NCBI RefSeq assembly: GCF_000515215.1
Contig: NZ_KI911557.1
Location: 4,831,741 to 4,895,740, forward strand
Length of the DNA: 64,000 nucleotides
Reading direction: 5' to 3'
DNA from: Methylomonas sp. 11b
GTDB lineage: Bacteria > Pseudomonadota > Gammaproteobacteria > Methylococcales > Methylomonadaceae
Both the position numbers and the translations under genes were made by a program. The notes below the pieces were generated by a model, which saw only the letters and a program-made list of their open reading frames with translations, was not told where the DNA came from and ran no database searches. Shown one piece after another: positions 9,036 to 15,348 of the stretch. Numbering within the stretch: position 1 is the stretch's first letter; each line of letters begins with the position of its first letter.

Positions 9036-9599
9036 TTAGCCGAACATCTCGGTGGTATAACGATAGGCTTGCATCGTGTCCGACCAATAGGCGGCGGGTA
9101 AGCCGGCCTTTTGTTTTAGGTGTTGTAAAAACTGGGCGGGATCGGGTAAATCGTCCCATACCGAGGGCAGGAAAGTGCCGCGCCGGCCGCCTTCCTGCAA
9201 GATGATGCCGTCGATGCCGGGGCGAAGTTGCACGATTAGATCCGCTTCCGAAGCGAATTTCATCGCGACGGCGGGGCTAAGTACGGAAATATGCAGATCA
9301 AGATCGGCCAGTTCCTCGGCAGCCAGCGGCGGAAAACGCCGATCCCGGAAAGCGGCCGCAAAGGCGTTTTCCGCTACATCTTCCACCAAAGGCCTTACTG
9401 CTTCCAGCATGCCGATACAACCGCGCAATTGGCCGCGGCGTTCCAGCGTGACGAAAGTCGCGCAGATTTCGCGTAATTCCGCTGGATAGCTCTCCAAATC
9501 GACCGGTAACGGCCGACCGGTTTGCAGGCCGTGGGCTATGGATTGCCGGGCTAGTTCCAGCAACCGACTTTGCAAGGTTTTAGTCAACGACATAGGCAC
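9036..9599 (-). CDS. amrA: AmmeMemoRadiSam system protein A (AMMECR1 domain)
   Basis: 187 residues with the AMMECR1 fold: FVTLERRGQLRGCIGMLEA (the conserved LRGCIG motif), then FRDRRFPPLAAEELADLDLHI and a C-terminal block ending EMFG. The domain is widely conserved but its biochemistry is unresolved. The first 14-20 bases overlap the end of amrB; start codons at 9599 and 9593 are both possible. Together with the MEMO protein (9580) and a divergent radical SAM protein (10515) it forms the three-gene AmmeMemoRadiSam set. Confidence 0.88.
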   Translation of the reverse strand: MPMSLTKTLQSRLLELARQSIAHGLQTGRPLPVDLESYPAELREICATFVTLERRGQLRGCIGMLEAVRPLVEDVAENAFAAAFRDRRFPPLAAEELADLDLHISVLSPAVAMKFASEADLIVQLRPGIDGIILQEGGRRGTFLPSVWDDLPDPAQFLQHLKQKAGLPAAYWSDTMQAYRYTTEMFG

Positions 9600-10359
9600 C
9601 GTACCCCACGACTTGCTGTTTGTCGCCGGCCGTGTCGCCGGAATTGCGCAGATCTATGGTTTTAATAGACAGGCCTTTTTGTTTCAGTAGTTTCAACAAG
9701 CCGTTGACCGGTACCTTGCCGCAGGCGGCCTCGCCGCAGATTTCGGTGTATTGCAAATGCTCTATCATTCGGCTGGTCGCTTGGTCCAGGCGTTTGGCGG
9801 TGTCGTAGTCGTGATAATGGCTTAGGTCCGAGCTGATGACCAGTAAGGTTTCATCGCCGCCCCACAACAGCTCCAGCGCCTGACTGACTTGCTCGGGACT
9901 GGCGTCGCCGGCCACGATGGGGACCAAAGTGAATTGCTGTAACACGGCCTGTAAAAACGGCAGATGTACTTCCAGGCTATGTTCCAGGGTGTGGGCTTGT
10001 TCAATGTATTCGACAAACGGCAAATTCAATAAGGCTTCGATGGCGGCTTTATCTACCTCGACATCGCCGAGCGGTGTGGTGTAAGCGTGGGTTCTACTGA
10101 CAGCCAGACCGCGAAACGCCACGCGATGCGAGGGGCCAATCAATACCACGCGGGTAATGCTGGCAGCGGCCGGCTTTAAACGGGCATAAGCGGTAGCGGC
10201 TATCGGTCCGGAATACATATAGCCGGCATGCGGTACGATCATGGCTTTGGGTACTTTGCCGATTGGGCTGACGTCCTGTAAATAGCCGGACACCGCGTCA
10301 TGGAGCTGTTGGGGGTGGGCAGGATAAAACCGTCCTGCCACGGCGGGTTTTCTGTTCAT
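9580..10359 (-). CDS. amrB: AmmeMemoRadiSam system protein B (MEMO family)
   Basis: 259 residues of the MEMO family, structurally related to class III extradiol dioxygenases. It begins RKPAVAGRFYPAHPQQL and carries the metal-site histidines in VPHAGYMYSG, HTLEHSLEVHLPFLQ and SSDLSHYHDY, with GPSHRV between. Its C-terminus overlaps amrA by 14-20 bases. MEMO1 in animals is linked to copper and redox control; the bacterial role is not settled. Confidence 0.9.
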   Translation of the reverse strand: MNRKPAVAGRFYPAHPQQLHDAVSGYLQDVSPIGKVPKAMIVPHAGYMYSGPIAATAYARLKPAAASITRVVLIGPSHRVAFRGLAVSRTHAYTTPLGDVEVDKAAIEALLNLPFVEYIEQAHTLEHSLEVHLPFLQAVLQQFTLVPIVAGDASPEQVSQALELLWGGDETLLVISSDLSHYHDYDTAKRLDQATSRMIEHLQYTEICGEAACGKVPVNGLLKLLKQKGLSIKTIDLRNSGDTAGDKQQVVGYGAYVVD

Positions 10360-10514
10360 GCGCTGATCCTTTTTTAAAGTTTTAATACGATCAGAGGCCG
10401 GGCGGACCGTGGCCTATCAAAAAATTGAATACCACGCTCGCCCAGGGTTTATTCTACTGCTAACTCTTGCAGATAACGACCCGATTTTATGCTTGGGGTT
10501 CAAGGAGCATCGCC

Positions 10515-11597
10515 ATGACTACTTTACTCAGCGCGGATACCGCAGCCACCCGTTATTGGCATGTCTTGGCGGACGGCAAGGTGCAGTGCGACTTGTGTCC
10601 GCGCTTTTGCAAATTGCATGAAGGCCAACGTGGCTTGTGTTTTGTGCGCCAGAATTTGGACGGGCAAATCGTGATGACCAGCTACGGTCGTTCCAGCGGT
10701 TTTGCTATCGATCCTATCGAGAAAAAGCCGCTAAACCATTTTTTACCCGGCACGCCGATTTTTTCCTTCGGTACCGCCGGCTGCAATTTGGCCTGCAAGT
10801 TTTGCCAGAATTGGGACATCAGCAAGTCGCGGGAAATGGACACCTTGATGAGCCGGGCAGCGCCGGAAGCAATAGCCAGGGCCGCTTTGGAACATGGTTG
10901 CAGCAGCGTCGCCTATACCTACAACGATCCGGTGATTTTCCACGAATACGCTATCGACACGGCTCAAGCCTGCCGGGAGCTGGGATTGAAGTCTGTGACG
11001 GTTACGGCCGGCTATGTCTGTGCAGAGCCGCGCGCCGAGTTTTATCGCTACATGGATGCCGCCAATGTCGATCTAAAAGCATTTTCCGAAGATTTTTATC
11101 ACAAGATCACCGGTGGCCATTTGCAAGCGGTACTGGAAACGCTGCAATATTTAAAACATGAAACCCCGGTCTGGTTGGAGTTGACTACGTTGCTGATTCC
11201 CGGCGCAAACGATTCCGAGACGGAATTGGAAGCCATGACGCAATGGGTGGTGGAACATTTGGGATCGGATGTACCCATGCATTTCACTGCGTTCCATCCG
11301 GATTGGAAAATGACGGATACACCGCCCACGCCGCGATCCACATTATTGCTGGCGCGCAGCATTGCCTTGAAAAACGGCGTGCGTTACGCCTATGTCGGCA
11401 ATGTTCACGACAAGTCGGCAGAGAGCACTTATTGCCATAGTTGCGGCAAAATTTTGATCGGTCGCGATTGGTATGAGTTGTCGGATTGGAATTTGGATGC
11501 CGCCGGCAATTGCCGGTTTTGCGGTAGTTCCTGCGCGGGCGTATTCAATCCCTTACCGGGCGATTGGGGCGCTAAACGCCAGGCGGTAAGGCTTTAA
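10515..11597 (+). CDS. amrS: AmmeMemoRadiSam system radical SAM enzyme
   Basis: Radical SAM protein related to pyruvate formate-lyase activating enzymes. The start at 10515 is chosen because AAGGAG lies eight bases upstream; an in-frame ATG at 10467 has no such site. The protein then has 360 residues. The cluster-binding motif C90-x3-C94-x2-C97 (CNLACKFCQNW) is intact. Extra cysteines occur at both ends (C25, C28, C32, C42, and CHSCGK...CRFCGSSC near the C-terminus), suggesting further metal or Fe-S sites. It is divergent from amrB-amrA across 155 bases. The substrate is unknown. Confidence 0.9.
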   Translation: MTTLLSADTAATRYWHVLADGKVQCDLCPRFCKLHEGQRGLCFVRQNLDGQIVMTSYGRSSGFAIDPIEKKPLNHFLPGTPIFSFGTAGCNLACKFCQNWDISKSREMDTLMSRAAPEAIARAALEHGCSSVAYTYNDPVIFHEYAIDTAQACRELGLKSVTVTAGYVCAEPRAEFYRYMDAANVDLKAFSEDFYHKITGGHLQAVLETLQYLKHETPVWLELTTLLIPGANDSETELEAMTQWVVEHLGSDVPMHFTAFHPDWKMTDTPPTPRSTLLLARSIALKNGVRYAYVGNVHDKSAESTYCHSCGKILIGRDWYELSDWNLDAAGNCRFCGSSCAGVFNPLPGDWGAKRQAVRL

Positions 11598-11612
11598 TTG
11601 GCTGATTTACTG

Positions 11613-12407
11613 CTAAGACCAGGCATCCGCATTGATTTGGCCGATAGCCTGAAATGTCGGTTTGCAGAATAAGTAACCTTGAAATAACGTGACGCCGCAG
11701 GCCAACAGAAAATCGCGCTCGGCCTTGGTTTCAATGCCTTCCGCCAGCACTTCAATGCCGAGTTCGCGGCAGATTTGCACAACCCCGGCGACAATCGCCT
11801 GCTTGGGCTTACTGAGATTGATGTCGCGTACTAAATCCATGTCCAGTTTCAGTACATCCGGCTGGAATTCGGCGAGCAGGTTCAGGCCGGCGTAGCCCGC
11901 GCCGAAATCGTCGATTGCGGTTTTAAACCCGAAGCGCCGGTATTCGGTGAATATATCGATTAAATGCGGACGGTCGGACACATCCTCGCCCTCGACCACT
12001 TCGAAGATGATGCGGTCTTTGGAAAAATTGTAGCGTTGCGCAGCCTCAAAAGTTGAACGGATGCAGGCTTCGGGTTGGTAAACGGCATTCGGCATGAAAT
12101 TAATCGACACAAATTCTTGGATACCCAATCTCGCTGCGCCTTCCACAGCTTTAATCCGGCAGTTTTGGTCGAAGCGATAGCGGTTGGCATCGGTCACTTT
12201 GCCTAATATCGATGCGGCCGATTCGCCGTTAACGCCGCGCACCAGGGCTTCGTGAGCAAAAATGGTTCGGGCAAAAAAATTGACGATGGGTTGATAGGCA
12301 AAACTAAAGTCGAAATCCAGTTCCTCCAAGTCTCGGCAACGGTTGCAACCGGGTAGGTCGTTACTGGTGTGGGCTTGCGGGGAATTTGGCGCGGTTTTTT
12401 CTGGCAT
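11613..12407 (-). CDS. EAL-domain cyclic-di-GMP phosphodiesterase
   Basis: 264 residues, essentially one EAL domain after a short N-terminal stretch with a CNRC motif. Catalytic features are preserved: the EAL Glu in AHEALVRG, Asn in SINFMPN, Glu in FEVVEGEDV, the AIDDFGAGYAGL loop, Lys in LKLDMDLV, AEGIET and FQGYLF. It should hydrolyse c-di-GMP to pGpG in the cytoplasm. The sequence type resembles EAL domains linked to BLUF sensors, but no BLUF domain is present. It converges with amrS (15-base gap) and is divergent from the OmpA-V4R-Roadblock operon, with which it may be functionally linked (inference). Confidence 0.88.
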   Translation of the reverse strand: MPEKTAPNSPQAHTSNDLPGCNRCRDLEELDFDFSFAYQPIVNFFARTIFAHEALVRGVNGESAASILGKVTDANRYRFDQNCRIKAVEGAARLGIQEFVSINFMPNAVYQPEACIRSTFEAAQRYNFSKDRIIFEVVEGEDVSDRPHLIDIFTEYRRFGFKTAIDDFGAGYAGLNLLAEFQPDVLKLDMDLVRDINLSKPKQAIVAGVVQICRELGIEVLAEGIETKAERDFLLACGVTLFQGYLFCKPTFQAIGQINADAWS

Positions 12408-12733
12408 AGCGTATTCTCGAAATCGATATCAGGATGTTAGCCATCCTTGCTTAAGCGGGGGCGTTCTTTGCGGTCATAATTATCAAGTGTAGCGAAGTTC
12501 ATTGGAATAAATGTTTAATTCGCAAGCTTTTGAGGCTACTGGATCAGCTTGATTTCAGGATTCACTTAAGTAGTTAAGTGTCAAATCCTAAGATTTAATT
12601 ATTTGAACCAGCATGAACTTTGATTATGCGTGGAAACTTGCATATGATAGTCCAACAAATTTAAGTCGGTGCCTGCTCACACTGTCCCTGCAAATATTCA
12701 GCAGGCTTGGCAAACGGAACTTAAGGGAATTCC
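12408..12733. other. Divergent promoter region, EAL gene / OmpA-V4R-Roadblock operon
   Basis: 326 bases without a gene separating two divergent transcription units. It is AT-rich in its middle and contains one clear palindrome (12563-12580, listed separately). No open frame looks coding. Promoters for both sides must lie here; I cannot place -35/-10 boxes with confidence. Confidence 0.6.
12563..12580. promoter_or_regulatory. 18-bp palindrome, candidate operator
   Basis: CACTTAA-GTAG-TTAAGTG, a perfect 7-bp inverted repeat, with looser flanking symmetry (AGGATT on the left, AATCCT on the right). It lies about 150 bases before the OmpA-like gene and ~155 bases before the EAL gene. The symmetry suits a dimeric regulator. 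No T-tract follows, so a terminator is unlikely. Confidence 0.4.
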
Positions 12734-13579
12734 ATGAAAAAACCTCGATCACTCGATCACGACGGCCTGGATGGCATCATTCCGTCTACGGACAAAGCGC
12801 GGCTTAAATCCGGCAATCCGCAAGGCAAATCAGACAAAACCCTAAAAAAGCCTATGCACAGCAATGTGCCATGGTTGCTTGGTGTGATTGGTTCACTGGC
12901 CTTGCTTGCGGTATTTGTGCCGGATTTAACGCAAAAGCCGGAAGCCGTTACCCAGGCCGCAGCCCTAAATAATCAGGCAACGGCAGTCAAAAGCCCGGCG
13001 TCAGAGCCGCTTGTAGCCGCGGAAAATACTGATACCCCAGCGCCGCAGCCCCCAGCCGAAGCGGCTCCAACAATGGTTGCCGAGGCTAAATCGGATCACG
13101 CGCTTGCAGCAAATCAAAACGCGCAACAGGCGGCCGCCGGCGATGCTGACATTCAGACCCCTGATGCTTTGCCTGAGTTACCCACCGAACCGACAGCGGC
13201 GGGTATTCCCAAAGCGTCACCGGATACCGCTGCGCAAACCTCTGTCACGACGCCTTTTACCGTGTATTTCAAATTCGATTCCAGCAAATTGACGCCGGAA
13301 TCAGCTAATAGCGGCAACGAACTATTGAGCGCGGCCAAAGGCTGCCAGAAGCGGATAAAGCTGATCGGGCATACCTGCAATTTGGGTAGCGATGCCGCCA
13401 ACTTACAGTTGGGCTTGACGCGGGCCAATGCCGTTAAAAAACTGTTGATCGCCAAAGGTATCGGCTCAACAGCCATCTTCACCGCATCGGAGGGCATGAG
13501 AAAACCGGCGGCGCCGAACGATACCAAAGAGGGCCAGGCCTTAAATCGTCGGGTCGAATTGCAGTGTGTGGATAATTAA
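12734..13579 (+). CDS. OmpA-family domain protein with N-terminal membrane anchor
   Basis: 281 residues. A short cytoplasmic basic segment (1-48) precedes one membrane span at ~52-70 (WLLGVIGSLALLAVFVPDL), then a long Ala/Pro-rich linker (~75-175), then an OmpA-like peptidoglycan-binding domain starting YFKFDSSKLTPESANSG, with the LIGHTCNLGSDAANLQLGLTR core and a terminal NRRVELQC. The anchor is an inner-membrane type rather than a cleaved signal. AAGGGA lies seven bases before the ATG. It is the first gene of a four-gene operon with cytoplasmic V4R and Roadblock proteins, so it may connect the cell wall to that module (inference). Confidence 0.8.
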   Translation: MKKPRSLDHDGLDGIIPSTDKARLKSGNPQGKSDKTLKKPMHSNVPWLLGVIGSLALLAVFVPDLTQKPEAVTQAAALNNQATAVKSPASEPLVAAENTDTPAPQPPAEAAPTMVAEAKSDHALAANQNAQQAAAGDADIQTPDALPELPTEPTAAGIPKASPDTAAQTSVTTPFTVYFKFDSSKLTPESANSGNELLSAAKGCQKRIKLIGHTCNLGSDAANLQLGLTRANAVKKLLIAKGIGSTAIFTASEGMRKPAAPNDTKEGQALNRRVELQCVDN

Positions 13580-13602
13580 CCGAATTGAAGAGGGTAGACG
13601 CC

Positions 13603-14151
13603 ATGATACAAAACAGTAAATCAGACTATCAGATAGCCCAACAGCAAATTCTCGACGGCATTATTTCAGGCGAGTTCGATATCGAAAACCGCAAAGATTT
13701 GGGGCCCTTAATTCCAATCCGCTTGTTTCAAGCTCTGCGCATGGTGGCGCTGGGATCGAACGTGGAAGACATATTAGGGCAGGGCGCGCCGTCGCTGGTT
13801 TACCATTCCGGCCAGAGTTTGGGCTTGGCCATGGGGCAGATTGCCGCCGCCAATATCGATAAGGATTTGGAAACCTATGTCGGCAAAATCAAATTGCTGT
13901 GCCGACAGCTCAGCATTGGCTTGGTAGTGCCGGATAAAGTGGACTTGTCAGCGGGGGTGTTGGAGTTAAGGGTGGACGAATGCGTATCCTGCGCCGGCAT
14001 TCATCACGTTTCCGCGCCTATCTGCCATTTCGAAGCCGGCATGGTCGGCGGCATCGTCAGAACCTTTTTCAATCGCAATGTGAAGGCGACCGAAACCAAG
14101 TGCAATGCGCTGGGCGACAAGACTTGTTTAATCCGCGTCGATTTACTGTAG
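13603..14151 (+). CDS. V4R (4-vinyl reductase-like) domain protein
   Basis: 182 residues from the ATG at 13603, preceded by AAGAGGGT; a TTG at 13585 would add six residues but overlaps that ribosome site. The core LVYHSGQSLGLAMGQIA through VDECVSCAGIHHVSAPICHFEAGMV and a C-terminal TKCNALGDKTCLIRV fits the V4R fold, a small-molecule or metal sensing domain found in XylR-type regulators and BchJ. Five cysteines (CVSC, PIC, KC, TC) could bind a metal or hydrophobic ligand. The gene lies 23 bases after the OmpA-like gene and 33 before the first Roadblock gene. Confidence 0.8.
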   Translation: MIQNSKSDYQIAQQQILDGIISGEFDIENRKDLGPLIPIRLFQALRMVALGSNVEDILGQGAPSLVYHSGQSLGLAMGQIAAANIDKDLETYVGKIKLLCRQLSIGLVVPDKVDLSAGVLELRVDECVSCAGIHHVSAPICHFEAGMVGGIVRTFFNRNVKATETKCNALGDKTCLIRVDLL

Positions 14152-14184
14152 GTTGATAATTATTAAAAGAATCAGGAGAGCAGC

Positions 14185-14598
14185 ATGAGTAGTAATGTCC
14201 AATTTCTCGACCCGCGAAAATCTCAGAACAACGAAATCGATTCCATTTTGCGTAATCTGATGAACATCCAGGGCGTATCGGCGGCGGCCATTGTCGACAG
14301 CGACGGCTTTGTCACGCATATCCACCGCGATTTCGAAATCAACACCGACGCCATCGGCGCCTCCGTGCAGGTGGTATTCGGCGCGGCGGCGAAAGCGGCG
14401 CAACACGTCGGCCATCATTTGACCAATATGGTGATTTGCGAAAACAACGATGGTTATATTTTATCCACGCCGATTGACGGGGGCTTCATTTTGGCTCTGG
14501 TAACCCAGCGGGAAGCCTTGTTGGGGCGGGTGCGGTTTGAATTGAAAGAAACCATTCCGGTATTGAAAAAATTGTTCACCAGTTATCTGGCCAATTAA
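14185..14598 (+). CDS. Roadblock/LC7 domain protein (first of two)
   Basis: 137 residues. NEIDSILRNLMNIQGVSAAA through VDSDGFVTHIHRD and a C-terminal ILALVTQREALLGRVRFEL matches the Roadblock/LC7 (MglB-like) fold that regulates small GTPases or acts as a dimerisation scaffold. A strong site (AGGAG) precedes the ATG. It is third in the operon, after the V4R gene and 20 bases before a second Roadblock-like gene. No MglA-type GTPase is visible anywhere in the window, so its partner is unknown. Confidence 0.82.
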   Translation: MSSNVQFLDPRKSQNNEIDSILRNLMNIQGVSAAAIVDSDGFVTHIHRDFEINTDAIGASVQVVFGAAAKAAQHVGHHLTNMVICENNDGYILSTPIDGGFILALVTQREALLGRVRFELKETIPVLKKLFTSYLAN

Positions 14599-14618
14599 CC
14601 GCTGCCTAGAGCCTGAAT

Positions 14619-15062
14619 ATGCATTGGTTTGAATCGCAGTTGGCGCAGCTCGATACGCTCGCCGACGACTATCTCGCCGCGCGCCGACAACCGGCGGCCG
14701 ACATCGTCAATGTCAGCGAAGCCACCCGCCTAAAGCGCGCGGCATTTATCGACGCCGTGCAGTCTGTGGTGGATAAAGTGGTCAAGATCGATGGCGTAAG
14801 CGCTTGCGCAGCCTACCACGACGGCCTGATTCTGGCCCAATCTGCGGAAGCGTCCAATATGGATGCGTTCGGGGCGATTATTCAGGAAACCATTCGTGCC
14901 GCTCAGCACGGTGAAAGCTCGCTGGGTCTGGGCGAGATCGAACAGATCGTCATTGTCGGTGCCGTCAACAAGCTGGCAATGCTCAGCGTCGGGCCTATCA
15001 TTTTGTGTATCTCCAGTCCTAAGGGCGTCAATTTGGCCTCTGTGTTGAGTCAGGCCAAATAG
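14619..15062 (+). CDS. Roadblock/LC7-like protein (second of two)
   Basis: 147 residues. An N-terminal helical stretch of ~45 residues precedes a Roadblock-like core: DAVQSVVDKVVKIDGVSACA, YHDGLILAQSAEASNMDAFG, IEQIVIVGAVNKLAMLSVG and ILCISSPKGVNLASVLSQ. Only modestly similar to the preceding protein, it may form a heterodimer with it (inference). Its stop is immediately followed by a hairpin, so it is the last gene of the operon. Confidence 0.75.
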   Translation: MHWFESQLAQLDTLADDYLAARRQPAADIVNVSEATRLKRAAFIDAVQSVVDKVVKIDGVSACAAYHDGLILAQSAEASNMDAFGAIIQETIRAAQHGESSLGLGEIEQIVIVGAVNKLAMLSVGPIILCISSPKGVNLASVLSQAK

Positions 15063-15078
15063 ACAGCGGCAGCTGTCT
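15061..15078 (+). terminator. Terminator of the OmpA-V4R-Roadblock operon
   Basis: A perfect 7-bp stem AGACAGC-GGCA-GCTGTCT overlaps the stop codon of the last gene; a pyrimidine-rich stretch (GTTTCTTCCTTC) follows ~10 bases later. Confidence 0.55.
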
Positions 15079-15230
15079 ACAACCGTCGTTTCTTCCTTCT
15101 CGCCGAGTGGTTGCGAGAAACGCCATTCCCCTTGTTCGTAGAAATTGCCCTCCGTTGCCAACTGAACTAAGCTGATTAGTGAACGGTGGGTGTTGTCCCG
15201 CGGTTTCAAAAAAGAATAACTAGATCTTCG

Positions 15231-15327
15231 TTATTTACCCGGCCCTATTGATCACGGGTCTGCCGTTCGGGCTGAGTTCGTCGAAGTCCAGGCCGGTGTG
15301 GGCAATGTTTAAGGGCCGGGTTAATAA
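15231..15327. repeat. MITE-like element, copy A
   Basis: 97 bp bounded by imperfect terminal inverted repeats (left TTATTTACCCGGCCCTA, right AAGGGCCGGGTTAATAA; 15 of 17 positions complementary). The interior carries GATCACGGGT, TGCCGTTCGGGCT and CGAAGTCCA, shared with copy B at 56279. No coding capacity. It ends only 21 bases before the receptor ATG at 15349, so that gene's leader or promoter overlaps it. Confidence 0.8.
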
Positions 15328-15348
15328 ATCACTGAGGGGGGATGCAAA

